DNA from: Pseudomonas anguilliseptica
Lineage (GTDB): Bacteria; Pseudomonadota; Gammaproteobacteria; Pseudomonadales; Pseudomonadaceae
Direction: 5' to 3'
Length of the DNA stretch: 64,000 nt
Assembly: GCF_900105355.1 (NCBI RefSeq)
Contig: NZ_FNSC01000001.1
Location: forward strand, 1,488,001 to 1,552,000
Position numbers and translations under genes: made by a program. Every line of letters begins with the position of its first letter. Positions within the stretch are counted from its first letter, which is position 1. This document shows, piece by piece, positions 34,724 to 48,469 of this stretch. The notes below the pieces were generated by a model. It was given only the letters and a program-made list of their open reading frames with translations, ran no database searches and was not told the origin of the DNA.

Positions 34724-34755
34724 CTTAAGATCACGCCGCATAGGCTGGCTCCTGC

Positions 34756-36606
34756 TTACTCAACCGTTACGCTCTTGGCCAGATTGCGCGGCTGGTCGAC
34801 GTCGGTGCCTTTGAGCAAGGCGACGTAGTACGACAACAGTTGCAGCGGAATGGTGTACAGGATCGGGGCAAGGGCATCGTGGATATGCGGCATGTTCACC
34901 ACGTGGGTGCCTTCACCATCGCGCATGCCGGCCTGCTCGTCGGCAAACACCAGCAGCTCGCCGCCACGGGCGCGCACTTCCTGCAGGTTGGATTTGAGCT
35001 TTTCCAGCAGTTCGTTGTTGGGTGCCACGGTGACCACCGGCATATTGCTGTCCACCAGTGCTAAAGGCCCGTGCTTTAGCTCACCGGCTGGGTAGGCCTC
35101 GGCGTGGATGTAGGAAATTTCCTTGAGCTTGAGTGCACCCTCCATCGCTACCGGGTACTGCGTGCCACGACCGAGGAACAGGCTGTGGTGCTTGTCTGCG
35201 AATAGCTCGGAGACTTTCTCCACCACACTGTCCATGGCCAATGCTTCAACCAAACGCGCCGGCAAGCGACGCAGTTCATCGACCAACTCTGCTTCAAGGG
35301 CTTTATCCAAGGTGCCGCGCACCTGGCCGAGAGACAGGGTCAGCAGCATCAGTGCCACCAGCTGAGTGGTAAAGGCTTTGGTTGAAGCCACGCCAATTTC
35401 CGGGCCTGCCTGGGTCAGCAGGGTCAGGTCAGATTCGCGCACCAACGAGCTGATGCCGACGTTGCAGATGGCCAAACTAGCCAGATAGCCGCCCTTCTCC
35501 GGTGCATTTTCCTTGGCGTTACGCAGGGCAGCCAAGGTGTCAGCGGTTTCACCGGATTGGGAGATGCTGACAAACAGGGTGTCCGGTTGTACCACCACCT
35601 TGCGGTAGCGGAACTCGCTGGCTACTTCGATCTGGCAGGGGATACCCGCCAGGCCTTCCAGCCAATAACGGGCCACCATACCGGCGTGGTAACTGGTGCC
35701 GCAGGCGACGATCTGTACATTGCGCACCTTGGCGAAAAGCTCAGCGGCCTGTGGGCCAAAAGCCTGAATCAGAACGTGGTCCGACCCCAGGCGACCTTCG
35801 AGGGTGCGCTGCACGACTTTGGGCTGCTCGAAGATTTCCTTGAGCATAAAGTGGCGGTACTCGCCTTTTTCGGCGGCCTCGGCACCTTCGTGGTACTGCA
35901 CGCTTTCACGCACGACCGACTGGCCGGTGACATCCCAGACCTGCACGCTGTCGCGCTGGATCTCGGCGATATCGCCTTCTTCCAGGTACATAAAACGGTC
36001 GGTGACCTGACGCAGGGCCAACTGGTCAGACGCCAGGAAGTTCTCACCCAAGCCCAAGCCAATCACCAGCGGGCTGCCGCTGCGCGCAGCAAGCAGGCGA
36101 TCTGGCTGTTTGGCGCTGATCACGGCCAGGCCATAAGCACCGTGCAGTTGCTTGACGGCCGCTTTCAGTGCCACCGTCAAATCGCCCTCTGTTTTAAGGA
36201 TGTGATCGAGCAAATGCACGATCACTTCGGTGTCGGTATCGGAGCTGAACACGTAGCCCAGGCCCTTGAGCTCGGCGCGCAGTTCTTCGTGGTTTTCGAT
36301 AATGCCGTTGTGCACCACAGCCAGCTCGTGACCGGAGAAATGCGGGTGGGCATTGCGCTCGCTTGGCGCGCCATGGGTGGCCCAGCGGGTATGGGCAATA
36401 CCCAGGCGACCGGCCAGCGGTTCGGCACTCAGCGCCTGCTCCAGTTCACTGACCTTACCCACTCGGCGGCGGCGGTCGAGACCTTTGTGATCAGTCAGCA
36501 GCGCTACACCAGCGCTGTCATAGCCGCGGTATTCCAGGCGCTTAAGGCCTTCAACCAGCACAGCGGTGATGTTGCGTTCAGCGATTGCGCCTACGATCCC
36601 ACACAT
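34756..36606 (-). CDS. glmS: Glutamine-fructose-6-phosphate aminotransferase GlmS
   Basis: The 616-residue enzyme makes glucosamine-6-phosphate for peptidoglycan and LPS. It has the N-terminal nucleophile Cys (MCGIVGAI), a glutaminase domain ([34 protein letters not shown]), two SIS domains ([58 protein letters not shown]) and a C-terminal tail ending NLAKSVTVE, the conserved Tn7 recognition segment. It starts 10 bp after the DeoR-type regulator, so the two are co-transcribed. Confidence 0.97.
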   Translation of the reverse strand: MCGIVGAIAERNITAVLVEGLKRLEYRGYDSAGVALLTDHKGLDRRRRVGKVSELEQALSAEPLAGRLGIAHTRWATHGAPSERNAHPHFSGHELAVVHNGIIENHEELRAELKGLGYVFSSDTDTEVIVHLLDHILKTEGDLTVALKAAVKQLHGAYGLAVISAKQPDRLLAARSGSPLVIGLGLGENFLASDQLALRQVTDRFMYLEEGDIAEIQRDSVQVWDVTGQSVVRESVQYHEGAEAAEKGEYRHFMLKEIFEQPKVVQRTLEGRLGSDHVLIQAFGPQAAELFAKVRNVQIVACGTSYHAGMVARYWLEGLAGIPCQIEVASEFRYRKVVVQPDTLFVSISQSGETADTLAALRNAKENAPEKGGYLASLAICNVGISSLVRESDLTLLTQAGPEIGVASTKAFTTQLVALMLLTLSLGQVRGTLDKALEAELVDELRRLPARLVEALAMDSVVEKVSELFADKHHSLFLGRGTQYPVAMEGALKLKEISYIHAEAYPAGELKHGPLALVDSNMPVVTVAPNNELLEKLKSNLQEVRARGGELLVFADEQAGMRDGEGTHVVNMPHIHDALAPILYTIPLQLLSYYVALLKGTDVDQPRNLAKSVTVE

Positions 36607-36616
36607 ACTCTTCTCC

Positions 36617-37384
36617 TTAAGCGTCCACAGTGGCGCAGATCAGCTTGATCCCGCGTGCGGTCAATTGTTCACGGGCCTCGGGACTGAGGCGCTCATCGGT
36701 TATTAAAGTATGGATACTGCTCCAGGGCAGCTCCAGGTTAGGAATCTTACGGCCGATTTTGTCACTCTCGACCATGACCACAACTTCGCGCGCCACCTCA
36801 GCCATAACCCGGCTGAGCCCAAGCAATTCATTGAAGGTGGTAGTGCCGCGCGCGAGGTCGATGCCATCGGCACCGATAAACAATTGGTCGAAATCGTAGG
36901 AACGCAGCACCTGCTCAGCGACTTGGCCCTGAAACGACTCGGAATGCGGGTCCCAGGTGCCACCGGTCATCAGCAATACCGGCTCATGCTCCAATTCGCC
37001 AATGGCACGGGCGACGTTGATGGAGTTGGTCATCACCACCAGACCAGGCTTGTGCCCGAGTTGCGGGATCATCGCCGCGGTGGTGGTGCCGCTGTCGATG
37101 ATGATCCGCGCATGTTCGCGAATGCACGCCACACCGGCACGGGCGATGGCCTGCTTGTACTGCGAGACGGGCTGGCTGTCGCTGATCAGCTCCTGCGGCA
37201 TGGGTACCGCACCGCCGTAGCGACGCAGTAACAGGCCGCTCTTTTCTAGCGCGGCGAGGTCTTTGCGAATGGTCACTTCAGAAGTAGCAAACGCCTTTGA
37301 CAGCTCATCCACACTCACCTCGCCTTGCTCGGCGAGCAGGGCAAGAATGGTGTGGCGACGTTGCGGCGTGTTGCGTTTCGACAT
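36617..37384 (-). CDS. DeoR-family regulator, GlmR-like
   Basis: This 255-residue protein has an N-terminal helix-turn-helix ([39 protein letters not shown]) and a C-terminal sugar-phosphate-binding DeoR domain ([36 protein letters not shown]). Its position 10 bp upstream of glmS in the same direction suggests control of amino-sugar synthesis. A symmetric TTTCGATTCGAAA site lies 6 bp upstream of its start and is a good candidate operator. Confidence 0.87.
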   Translation of the reverse strand: MSKRNTPQRRHTILALLAEQGEVSVDELSKAFATSEVTIRKDLAALEKSGLLLRRYGGAVPMPQELISDSQPVSQYKQAIARAGVACIREHARIIIDSGTTTAAMIPQLGHKPGLVVMTNSINVARAIGELEHEPVLLMTGGTWDPHSESFQGQVAEQVLRSYDFDQLFIGADGIDLARGTTTFNELLGLSRVMAEVAREVVVMVESDKIGRKIPNLELPWSSIHTLITDERLSPEAREQLTARGIKLICATVDA

Positions 37385-37390
37385 GCTAAG

Positions 37391-37403
37391 TTTCGATTCG
37401 AAA
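37391..37403. promoter_or_regulatory. Candidate operator of the DeoR-type regulator
   Basis: The 13-bp sequence TTTCGATTCGAAA is perfectly symmetric about one base. It resembles the TTTCG-rich sites used by GlpR/AgaR-type DeoR proteins. Its position just upstream of the regulator start implies autoregulation and joint control of glmS. Confidence 0.5.
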
Positions 37404-37482
37404 GATAATTGCGCGAATCAAAACCTAACCGAAGGATTACGTCAAGCGGAAATCGACGTAGGCCGAGTATGCGCAGGCCAAT

Positions 37483-38007
37483 TCAGCGCGTTTGCAGGAG
37501 CTGGTTGGGGTCCAGATAAAACATCTTCTTCCAGCCTTGGGTCGATTCGTCCGCCCGCCAAGGCAGCGGTAACAGGCTGACAATCGAGTAATGCAGATGC
37601 GCCGGTTTGCCTCGGGCGTTACCCGTATCGCCCACCGAGCCCAGCTGACTGCCCGCCAGCAACAGCTGGCCTGGGTAGGCGTCGATGGTGTCTAGATGAG
37701 CGTAGTAATGCATGCGCCATTTCGGCCCGAGGGCGACCACCACTTTGCCGCCCTGCGCGAGCTCACCACGAAACAGCACCACGCCATAGCTGGCAGAAAG
37801 CACTGGCGTGCCCTGTTTGGCGAAGATATCGATGCCCTTGTGTACGCCGGAGCGGCCCCAGGGTTCAAACCAGAAGGTGCGCGGATGCCAGTCGCGGCTA
37901 CTGGCGCCCTGCACCGGGATCTGCGGCCATTCCGGCAGCACGGCCCAGGCAAGAAACAGCGCCGGAATTATCCAGCGTTTGCGTAACGGCATCCTTGCCA
38001 ACTCCAT
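37483..38007 (-). CDS. M23-family metallopeptidase
   Basis: The 174-residue protein has an N-terminal membrane anchor or uncleaved signal (MPLRKRWIIPALFLAWAVL) and an M23 (LytM-like) domain. Zinc ligands fit HKGIDIFAKQGTPV (HxxxD) and HLHYSI, with a middle motif HYYAHLDTIDAYPGQ. It probably cuts peptidoglycan peptides in the periplasm. The ATG at 38007 overlaps the glmU stop codon (TGATG); an ATG five codons later is an alternative. Confidence 0.82.
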   Translation of the reverse strand: MELARMPLRKRWIIPALFLAWAVLPEWPQIPVQGASSRDWHPRTFWFEPWGRSGVHKGIDIFAKQGTPVLSASYGVVLFRGELAQGGKVVVALGPKWRMHYYAHLDTIDAYPGQLLLAGSQLGSVGDTGNARGKPAHLHYSIVSLLPLPWRADESTQGWKKMFYLDPNQLLQTR

Positions 38008-39368
38008 CAGCTCTTCTTGGTTGGGCGTTTCCAGCCCTCGATATTGCGCTGTTTGGCGCGGCCAACGGCCAGGGTGTTATCCGGCACATCGCCGGTAATC
38101 ACCGAACCGGCGCCGGTGGTGGCGCGATCACCCAGCGTCACCGGGGCAACCAGGGCGCTGTTGGAGCCGATAAACACGTCCTCACCGAGTACGGTCTTGA
38201 ACTTGTTGGCACCGTCGTAATTGCAGGTGATAGTGCCGGCGCCGATATTGGTCCGTGCGCCGATTTCGGCGTCGCCCAGATAAGACAGGTGCCCGGCCTT
38301 GGCGCCCTCGCCCATTTTGGCGTTCTTCAGTTCGACGAAGTTACCCACATGCGCTTTGGCGCCCAGCACGGAACCCGGACGCAGGCGGGCGAACGGGCCG
38401 CAATCGGCACCCTCGCCCACTTCAGCCCCTTCCAGATGGCTGTTGGCTTTGACGATGGCGCCTTTGCGCAGGACCGAGTTCTTGATCACGCAGTTCGGCC
38501 CGATCTGCACACCATCTTCGATCACCACCTGGCCTTCGAGGATCACGTTGATATCGATCGACACATCGCGGCCTACCGTGACTTCGCCGCGCAGATCGAA
38601 ACGCGCCGGATCGATCAGGGTCACGCCCTGCACCATCAAACGGCGCGCGGCGCGGTACTGATAGTGGCGCTCCAGTTGCGCAAGCTGGATGCGGTCATTG
38701 GCGCCCAGCACTTCCATTTCGTCAGCCGCCTGCTCAGTAGCGACGACCAGACCATCGGCCACCGCCATGGCGATCACGTCGGTGAGGTAGTACTCGCCCT
38801 GGGCGTTGCTGTTGGACAGACGACCCAGCCAGTCGCCCAGTTTCTTCCCCGGTACGGCGAGGATGCCGGTGTTGCCTTCACGGATCAGGCGCTGCTCGGC
38901 GCTGGCGTCCTTGTGCTCGACGATAGCTTTCACCACGCCCTGCTCATCGCGGACGATGCGGCCGTAACCGGTTGGATCGTTCAGGTTAACGGTCAACAGA
39001 CCAAGCTGTTGCTCGCTGACTTGTTGCAGCAGGCGCTGCAGGGTGTCCACTTCGATCAGCGGCACATCGCCGTAAAGAATCAGCACACGCTCGGCGCTCA
39101 ATGCCGGCAATGCTTGGGCAACCGCATGGCCGGTGCCCAGTTGCTCACTCTGCAGCACGAAATTCAGGTCATCCGCTACCAGTTGCTCACGCACCCGCTC
39201 CGCGCCATGACCGATCACCACGTGAATGCCTTGTGGTTTAAGCAGGCGGGCAGTGTCGATCACATGACCAAGCATGGACTTGCCGGCAACCGGGTGCAGG
39301 ACTTTCGGCAAGGCGGAACGCATGCGGGTGCCTTGGCCGGCGGCGAGGATAACGATATCGAGCGACAT
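38007..39368 (-). CDS. glmU: Bifunctional UDP-GlcNAc pyrophosphorylase / GlcN-1-P acetyltransferase GlmU
   Basis: The 453-residue enzyme makes UDP-N-acetylglucosamine. The N-terminal uridyltransferase shows [20 protein letters not shown] and LYGDVPLI. The C-terminal left-handed beta helix shows hexapeptide repeats and the acetyltransferase segment [20 protein letters not shown] and [14 protein letters not shown]. It lies downstream of atpC, separated by a terminator, as in other pseudomonads. Confidence 0.97.
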   Translation of the reverse strand: MSLDIVILAAGQGTRMRSALPKVLHPVAGKSMLGHVIDTARLLKPQGIHVVIGHGAERVREQLVADDLNFVLQSEQLGTGHAVAQALPALSAERVLILYGDVPLIEVDTLQRLLQQVSEQQLGLLTVNLNDPTGYGRIVRDEQGVVKAIVEHKDASAEQRLIREGNTGILAVPGKKLGDWLGRLSNSNAQGEYYLTDVIAMAVADGLVVATEQAADEMEVLGANDRIQLAQLERHYQYRAARRLMVQGVTLIDPARFDLRGEVTVGRDVSIDINVILEGQVVIEDGVQIGPNCVIKNSVLRKGAIVKANSHLEGAEVGEGADCGPFARLRPGSVLGAKAHVGNFVELKNAKMGEGAKAGHLSYLGDAEIGARTNIGAGTITCNYDGANKFKTVLGEDVFIGSNSALVAPVTLGDRATTGAGSVITGDVPDNTLAVGRAKQRNIEGWKRPTKKS

Positions 39369-39446
39369 AAGAGCAGATTCCAGGCAGACGAAGGCGGGCT
39401 AAATCCCTAGCCCGACCCACTGAAAAGGTAAAAACAGCAGGCAAAG

Positions 39447-39475
39447 AAAAAGGGTAGCCAAGGCTACCCTTTTAC
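39447..39475 (-). terminator. Terminator of the atp operon
   Basis: AAAAGGGTAGCC and GGCTACCCTTTT form a 12-bp stem around a two-base loop. The flanking A and T runs make it usable from both strands. It lies between the atpC stop codon and glmU. Confidence 0.85.
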
Positions 39476-39498
39476 TCGTTTGCGATGAAGCGCCGGAA

Positions 39499-39924
39499 TT
39501 AACCGCCGAACTTCTTGCGCAACTGCTGAACGGTACGCAGCTGAGCCGCGACCTCGGCCAGGTGAGCAGCAGCGGAACCGTAGTCGAACTCCGCGCCTTT
39601 CTCATTCAAGGCTTTCTCGGCAGCCCGGAGGGCCTCCTGAGCAGCAGCTTCATCGATATCGGCAGCACGCTGCACGGTATCGGCGAGAACTTTCACCACA
39701 CTCGGCTGAACTTCGAGGAAGCCGCCGGAGATGTAGAACACCTCGGTTTCGCCACCCAGCTTGACCAGACGAATCGGACCCGGTTTGAGGTCGGTGATCA
39801 GCGGCGCGTGGCCTGGAGCGATACCGAGATCACCCAGGTTACCGTGCGCAATCACCATCTCGACCAGACCGGAGAAGATCTCGCCTTCTGCGCTGACGAT
39901 GTCGCAATGGACTGTCATAGCCAT
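39499..39924 (-). CDS. atpC: ATP synthase F1 subunit epsilon
   Basis: The 141-residue central-stalk subunit has the beta-sandwich N-terminal domain ([40 protein letters not shown]) and a C-terminal helical hairpin ([12 protein letters not shown]). It starts at 39924 with GAGG six bases upstream. It is the last gene of the atp operon. Confidence 0.96.
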   Translation of the reverse strand: MAMTVHCDIVSAEGEIFSGLVEMVIAHGNLGDLGIAPGHAPLITDLKPGPIRLVKLGGETEVFYISGGFLEVQPSVVKVLADTVQRAADIDEAAAQEALRAAEKALNEKGAEFDYGSAAAHLAEVAAQLRTVQQLRKKFGG

Positions 39925-40007
39925 GTCTAACCTCACGTATCGATCTGCCTACACACTACTACGCGTATCGGCAGATCGTAAGCGCCCGTTGCCGGGCGCA
40001 CGGGTGA

Positions 40008-41414
<1,407 letters not shown>

Positions 41415-42275
41415 TTAAACCGCGGCAGCGCCGCCGACGATTTCCGAAATTTCCTGGGTGATCGCTGCCTGACGTGCCTTGTTGTAAACCAACTGCAGGT
41501 CTTTGATGATATCGCCAGCGTTGTCGGTGGCGTTCTTCATCGCGATCATCCGGGCCGCTTGTTCAGCCGCGTTGTTCTCAACCACTGCCTGGTACACCTG
41601 CGACTCCACGTAACGCACCATCAAGCCGTCCAGCAGCTCTTTGGCGTCGGGTTCGTACAGGTAATCCCAGTGGTGCTTGAGTTCTTTATCCGGATCGGCC
41701 ACCAGCGGAATCAACTGCTCCACTGTCGGCTTTTGAGTCATGGTATTGATGAACTTGTTCGAGACCACGGACAAACGATCGATGCGACCATCGAGGTAGG
41801 CATCGAGCATTACCTTGACGCTACCGATCAGATCATTGATCGACGGTTCTTCGCCCAGGTGGCTGATCGCAGCAACGATGTTGCCACCAAAGTTGCGGAA
41901 GAATGCCGCACCCTTGCTGCCAACTACGCAGAGATCAATCTCTACGCCTTGCTCGCGATTGCTCGCCATGTCTTTGACCAGAGCCTTGAACAGGTTGGTG
42001 TTCAGACCACCACACAGACCACGGTCCGAGCTCACCACGACATAACCTACGCGCTTTACTTCGCGCTCGATCATGAACGGGTGACGGTATTCCGGGTTGG
42101 CGTTGGCCAGATGACCAATCACCTGGCGGATACGCTCCGCGTAGGGACGGCTAGCAGCCATGCGCATTTGTGCTCTGCGCATTTTGCTGACCGCCACCTT
42201 TTCCATGGCGCTGGTGATCTTCTGCGTGCTTTTGATGCTCGCAATCTTGCTGCGAATCTCTTTTGCGCCTGCCAT
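41415..42275 (-). CDS. atpG: ATP synthase F1 subunit gamma
   Basis: This 286-residue rotor subunit has the long N- and C-terminal coiled-coil helices ([40 protein letters not shown]) and [16 protein letters not shown]. It couples proton-driven rotation to catalysis in the beta subunits. Confidence 0.97.
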   Translation of the reverse strand: MAGAKEIRSKIASIKSTQKITSAMEKVAVSKMRRAQMRMAASRPYAERIRQVIGHLANANPEYRHPFMIEREVKRVGYVVVSSDRGLCGGLNTNLFKALVKDMASNREQGVEIDLCVVGSKGAAFFRNFGGNIVAAISHLGEEPSINDLIGSVKVMLDAYLDGRIDRLSVVSNKFINTMTQKPTVEQLIPLVADPDKELKHHWDYLYEPDAKELLDGLMVRYVESQVYQAVVENNAAEQAARMIAMKNATDNAGDIIKDLQLVYNKARQAAITQEISEIVGGAAAV

Positions 42276-42325
42276 TTGACACCTATCGGGTTAGCAAGCG
42301 GGGACCTCACGGCCCCCGCTGCGGC

Positions 42326-43870
42326 TTACCAGGTTTGGGTGGCCTTGAACTTCTCGATACCGGCTTTCAGCTGGCCATCGATGTCGTCATTGAAGTCACC
42401 CTTCTCGTTGATCTTCGCCAGCAGTGCGGCGTGATCCCGGTTGAAGTAAGCAATCAGGGCCTGCTCGAATGCACCAATCTTGGCGACTTCGATATCGACC
42501 AGGAAACCACGCTCGGCGGCATACAGCGACAGCGACATGTCAGCGATCGACATTGGCGCATATTGCTTCTGCTTCATCAGCTCAGTAACGCGCTGACCGT
42601 GCTCAAGTTGCTTACGGGTGGCTTCGTCCAGGTCAGACGCAAACTGGGCGAATGCCGCCAGTTCACGGTACTGAGCCAGAGCGGTACGGATACCACCGGA
42701 GAGCTTCTTGATGATCTTGGTCTGTGCAGCACCACCCACGCGGGATACCGAAATACCGGCGTTGACCGCAGGACGGATACCCGAGTTGAACATGGCCGAT
42801 TCCAGGAAGATCTGACCGTCGGTGATCGAGATCACGTTGGTCGGAACGAACGCGGAAACGTCGCCAGCCTGGGTTTCGATGATCGGCAGAGCGGTCAGGG
42901 AACCGGTCTTGCCAGTCACGGCGCCATTGGTGAACTTCTCAACATACTCTTCGGAAACGCGGGAAGCGCGCTCCAGCAGACGGCTGTGGAGATAGAACAC
43001 GTCGCCTGGGTAGGCTTCACGGCCTGGTGGACGGCGCAGCAGCAGGGAAATCTGGCGGTAAGCCACTGCTTGCTTGGACAGATCGTCATAAACGATCAGC
43101 GCATCTTCACCGCGGTCGCGGAAGAACTCACCCATGGTGCAACCGGCGTACGGTGCAATGAACTGCAGTGCAGCGGATTCGGAAGCAGAAGCCGCGACCA
43201 CGATGGTGTTAGCCAGCGCGCCGTTTTCTTCCAGCTTGCGCACCACGTTAGCGATGGTCGATTGCTTCTGACCGATAGCTACGTAGACGCACTTAATGCC
43301 GCTGTTTTTCTGGTTGATGATGGCGTCGATGGCCAGAGCGGTTTTACCGATCTGACGGTCACCGATGATCAGCTCACGCTGGCCACGGCCAACCGGGATC
43401 ATGGCATCGACCGACTTGTAACCGGTCTGTACCGGCTGGTCGACCGACTTACGCCAGATCACGCCCGGCGCAACCTTTTCAACAGCGTCGGTAGCGACGT
43501 TGTTCAGCGGGCCTTTGCCGTCAATTGGGTTACCCAGTGCATCAACGACGCGACCCAGCAGTTCCGGACCAACCGGAACTTCGAGGATACGACCGGTGCA
43601 CTTGGCGCTCATGCCTTCGGCCAGGGTGGTATAGGCACCCAGGACAACTGCACCGACGGAGTCTTGCTCCAGGTTCAGTGCCATACCGTAGACACCGCCC
43701 GGGAACTCGATCATTTCGCCGTACATCACATCGGCGAGACCGTGAATGCGCACGATACCGTCGGAGACGGACACGATGGTGCCTTCGTTACGGGCTTGAG
43801 AGGCGACATCGAGTTTCTCGATACGCCCCTTGATGATTTCACTAATTTCGGAAGGATTGAGTTGCTGCAT
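42326..43870 (-). CDS. atpA: ATP synthase F1 subunit alpha
   Basis: The 514-residue regulatory nucleotide-binding subunit shows the P-loop region [20 protein letters not shown], the conserved [14 protein letters not shown] beta barrel and the C-terminal helical domain. Position and length are normal for the operon. Confidence 0.98.
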   Translation of the reverse strand: MQQLNPSEISEIIKGRIEKLDVASQARNEGTIVSVSDGIVRIHGLADVMYGEMIEFPGGVYGMALNLEQDSVGAVVLGAYTTLAEGMSAKCTGRILEVPVGPELLGRVVDALGNPIDGKGPLNNVATDAVEKVAPGVIWRKSVDQPVQTGYKSVDAMIPVGRGQRELIIGDRQIGKTALAIDAIINQKNSGIKCVYVAIGQKQSTIANVVRKLEENGALANTIVVAASASESAALQFIAPYAGCTMGEFFRDRGEDALIVYDDLSKQAVAYRQISLLLRRPPGREAYPGDVFYLHSRLLERASRVSEEYVEKFTNGAVTGKTGSLTALPIIETQAGDVSAFVPTNVISITDGQIFLESAMFNSGIRPAVNAGISVSRVGGAAQTKIIKKLSGGIRTALAQYRELAAFAQFASDLDEATRKQLEHGQRVTELMKQKQYAPMSIADMSLSLYAAERGFLVDIEVAKIGAFEQALIAYFNRDHAALLAKINEKGDFNDDIDGQLKAGIEKFKATQTW

Positions 43871-43891
43871 AGCTCTGCTGCCCCTTCAAAC

Positions 43892-44428
43892 TCAAGATTT
43901 CAATGCTTCGGCCAGCTTCGCGAGTTTGCCACGAACTGAGCCATCGATAACCAGGTCGCCGGCGCGGATCACGACACCACCGATCAGGGTGGCATCCTCC
44001 GCGGCGTGCAGACGCACTTCTCGGCCGAGCCGTGCACTGAGAACCTTGGCGAGTTTGTCTTGCTGTTCATCGCTCAATGCGAAGGCACTGGTAACGTCCA
44101 CGTCGATCGACTTTTCCTGCTCGGCCTTGTACAGCTCGAACAGCTCAACGATCTGTGGCAACAGGGCCAGGCGATCGTTTTCAGCGACGATGTGAATGAA
44201 ATTGCGTACCTGGGCGTCGAACTTGTCACCACACACGTCAATGAACGTGGTGGCCTTGTCTGTACTCGTCAAACGCGGAGCCTTGAGCATGCTCTGCATG
44301 GTGCCGTCTTGCGACACCGCTGCAGCCAGGCCGAGCATGGCTGACCAATTGGCCAGCTGCTGGTGGGCCTGGGCATACTCAAAGGCAGCCTTAGCGTAAG
44401 GTCGGGCCAGCGTGGTCAGTTCTGCCAT
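43892..44428 (-). CDS. atpH: ATP synthase F1 subunit delta
   Basis: The 178-residue peripheral-stalk subunit starts [20 protein letters not shown], the usual delta opening, and ends with [20 protein letters not shown], the conserved C-terminal segment. It links the b subunits to F1. Confidence 0.96.
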   Translation of the reverse strand: MAELTTLARPYAKAAFEYAQAHQQLANWSAMLGLAAAVSQDGTMQSMLKAPRLTSTDKATTFIDVCGDKFDAQVRNFIHIVAENDRLALLPQIVELFELYKAEQEKSIDVDVTSAFALSDEQQDKLAKVLSARLGREVRLHAAEDATLIGGVVIRAGDLVIDGSVRGKLAKLAEALKS

Positions 44429-44443
44429 GATCGCGCCCCTCGC

Positions 44444-44914
44444 TTAAATTTCGGCTGCCAGTTTGGAAACCAGCTCCGCATGCGCGTTTTGGTCGATAGA
44501 TGCGCCCAGGATCTTCTCGGCACCGCTAACGGCCAGGGTACCCAGTTGGGCACGCAGCGCGTCTTTGACACCATTCAGTTCCTGCTCGATCTCGGCCAGA
44601 GCCTGGGCCTTCACACGATCAGCTTCGACACGGGCCTGTTCACGGGCTTCGTCGACGATCTGCGTACCGCGTTTCTTGGCTTGCTCAATGATTTCGGCTG
44701 CTTGGCCTTTGGCTTCGCGCAGTTGCTGACCCGCTTTCTCTTGGGCCAACTCCAGGTCACGAGCCGCACGGCTAGCAGCGTCCAGGCCGTCTGCGATCTT
44801 CTTCTGACGTTCTTGCAAAGCCGTAATGACCGGAGGCCACACGTACTTCATGCAGAACAGCACGAAGATGAAGAAGGCAACGGACTGGCCAATCAGGGTT
44901 GCATTAATGTTCAC
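44444..44914 (-). CDS. atpF: ATP synthase F0 subunit b
   Basis: This 156-residue protein has one N-terminal membrane helix ([20 protein letters not shown]) followed by a long charged coiled coil ([20 protein letters not shown]). It forms the peripheral stalk dimer. Confidence 0.97.
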   Translation of the reverse strand: MNINATLIGQSVAFFIFVLFCMKYVWPPVITALQERQKKIADGLDAASRAARDLELAQEKAGQQLREAKGQAAEIIEQAKKRGTQIVDEAREQARVEADRVKAQALAEIEQELNGVKDALRAQLGTLAVSGAEKILGASIDQNAHAELVSKLAAEI

Positions 44915-44966
44915 GCCAACACCTCGCTCGTTCGTTGTCCGTTCATAACCTCAAGAAATTTGAGGA

Positions 44967-45251
<285 letters not shown>

Positions 45252-45336
45252 TTAAGGTTTTCTAAGGTAAAGCAGTAAAGCAAATCGGTACTTCTGGTTG
45301 CCCTTGCGGGCGTCCACTGCGAGCGCCGGGGCGCTC

Positions 45337-46628
<1,292 letters not shown>

Positions 46629-46711
46629 CTTGTTTTCCTGAAAGCTGAACTCGGGCGTCGGCACCTGAAATCAATAACTTGGCATACTTTGTGCCGACGA
46701 AATGCGCGCAG

Positions 46712-46740
46712 AGTATAGGGGGGCTTCCCCCCCCATTCAA
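46712..46740 (-). promoter_or_regulatory. Predicted sigma-70 promoter of the atp operon
   Basis: On the minus strand a -35 box TTGAAT (46740-46735) and -10 box TATACT (46717-46712) are separated by exactly 17 bp, 84 bp before the atpI start. The spacer is almost wholly palindromic: eight G, AAG, six C. Confidence 0.65.
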
Positions 46741-46785
46741 CTGTCGGGTAGTGATTTCCGACTAGTCGCTACACGCTCAATTGTT

Positions 46786-47658
46786 TCAACGAATGTGGGC
46801 AAGCACACCCTGCAGTTCGTCCAGCGAACTGTAGCTGATCACCAACTGACCTTTGCCTTTCTGCCCATGCTTGATCTGCACTGGCGAGCCCAGGCGCTCA
46901 GCCAGGCGCTGTTCCAGACGGGTGATGTCCGGATCGGCTTTAACCACTGCCGCCGGCTTCTCTTTGCTGTTCAACCACTGGCGCACCAGTGCTTCGGTTT
47001 GGCGCACGGTAAGACCGCGTGCGACAACATGTCGCGCACCTTCGGTCTGCTGTTCGGCCGGCAAACCGAGCAAGGCGCGGGCATGACCCATTTCCAGATC
47101 GCCATGGGACAGCAGGGTTTTGATCTCTTCCGGCAGGGCAATCAGACGCAGCAGGTTGCTGATAGTGACCCGCGACTTACCCACTGCATCGGCGACCTGC
47201 TGCTGAGTCAGCTGAAACTCCTGCTGCAGCCGCTGCAAGGCCATGGCTTCTTCGATGGGGTTGAGATCTTCGCGCTGAATGTTCTCGATCAGCGCCATGG
47301 CGATGGCGGCTTCATCTGGCAGCTCGCGAACCATGGCCGGGATCTTGTCCAGACCAGCCTGCTGACTGGCACGCCAGCGGCGTTCACCGGCGACGATCTC
47401 GAAACGTCCTTCGCCAATCGGCCGCACCACAATCGGCTGCATCACGCCGTGGGCCTTGATCGACTGCGCCAGTTCTTCCAGGGCGGTGGCGTCCATGTCA
47501 CGGCGCGGCTGGTATTTACCGCGCTGGATCAGGTCCAGGGGCACGTATTGCAGTTCACGGCTGTCGACCTGCGCGGCCTCTTCCTGCAAGGCGCTGACAC
47601 TGGTGCCGCCCAACAGGGCATCCAGACCGCGTCCCAGTCCTCGTTTTTTCACAGCCAT
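46786..47658 (-). CDS. parB: Chromosome-partitioning protein ParB
   Basis: The 290-residue protein starts MAVKKRGLGRGLDALLGG. It has the CTP-binding N-terminal domain (GRFEIVAGERRWRASQQAGL, ALIENIQREDLNPIEEA), a helix-turn-helix (LTQQQVADAVGKSRVTISNL) and a C-terminal dimer domain. It binds parS, two clear copies of which lie in recF. It begins 10 bp after parA. Confidence 0.97.
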   Translation of the reverse strand: MAVKKRGLGRGLDALLGGTSVSALQEEAAQVDSRELQYVPLDLIQRGKYQPRRDMDATALEELAQSIKAHGVMQPIVVRPIGEGRFEIVAGERRWRASQQAGLDKIPAMVRELPDEAAIAMALIENIQREDLNPIEEAMALQRLQQEFQLTQQQVADAVGKSRVTISNLLRLIALPEEIKTLLSHGDLEMGHARALLGLPAEQQTEGARHVVARGLTVRQTEALVRQWLNSKEKPAAVVKADPDITRLEQRLAERLGSPVQIKHGQKGKGQLVISYSSLDELQGVLAHIR

Positions 47659-47668
47659 GGGTATTTCC

Positions 47669-48457
47669 TTATGCGGTTGCGGTGTGGGCACTTGCGCGCT
47701 GGCGGCGTACCAATTCGCCGGCCAGCGCCAGATAGGCAATGGCACCACGGGATTGCTTGTCATACACCAGCGCCGGCATGCCAAAGCTTGGCGCCTCTGC
47801 CAGGCGCACGTTACGCGGAATGACCACGTCGTAGAGCTGGTCTGGGAAGTGCTGCTTGAGCTGCGCCGACACATCGTTGGTCAGGCTGATGCGCGGGTCG
47901 TACATGGTGCGTAGCAGGCCTTCGATCTTCAGCTTGGGGTTCAACAGTTCGGCAATGCGCTGAATGCTGTTGACCAGGTCGCTCAAGCCTTCAAGCGCGT
48001 AGTACTCACACTGCATGGGGATGATCACCCCATCGGCAGCGACTAGGGCGTTGATCGTCAGCATCGACAGCGCCGGCGGGCAGTCGATGAGGATGTAATC
48101 GTAATTCTCGCGGATTGGCGCCAGTGCATAACGCAGGCGGCTTTCCTTCATTTTCATTTCCAGCAGCGAGACTTCGGCGGCGGTCAGATCGCGGTTGGCC
48201 GGCAGTAGCTGGTAGCCGCCGTGCTCGGAAAACTGCATGGCCTCAACCAGGTTGCACTCGCCGATCAGCACGTCGTAGATCGAATGCTCCAGGCCGTGTT
48301 TATCCACACCGCTGCCCATGGTCGCATTGCCCTGGGGGTCGAGGTCGATCAGCAGCACACGGCGCTTGGTCGCCACCAGCGAGGCAGCCAGATTGATGCA
48401 GGTGGTGGTTTTGCCCACGCCGCCTTTCTGGTTAGCGATTGCGAATACCTTAGCCAT
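47669..48457 (-). CDS. parA: Chromosome-partitioning ATPase ParA (Soj)
   Basis: The 262-residue ATPase has the deviant Walker A KGGVGKTTTCINLAASL (residues 11-27) with the signature lysine, Walker A' LLIDLDPQGNAT and Walker B YDYILIDCPPALSML. It moves ParB-parS complexes. It lies 12 bp after rsmG and is co-transcribed with parB. Confidence 0.97.
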   Translation of the reverse strand: MAKVFAIANQKGGVGKTTTCINLAASLVATKRRVLLIDLDPQGNATMGSGVDKHGLEHSIYDVLIGECNLVEAMQFSEHGGYQLLPANRDLTAAEVSLLEMKMKESRLRYALAPIRENYDYILIDCPPALSMLTINALVAADGVIIPMQCEYYALEGLSDLVNSIQRIAELLNPKLKIEGLLRTMYDPRISLTNDVSAQLKQHFPDQLYDVVIPRNVRLAEAPSFGMPALVYDKQSRGAIAYLALAGELVRRQRASAHTATA

Positions 48458-48469
48458 GCTGCGTTCCCC

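Noticed and set aside
42263..43939. Plus-strand open frame of 558 codons over atpA
   Set aside because: It is antisense to a fully conserved atpA; no family features are seen.
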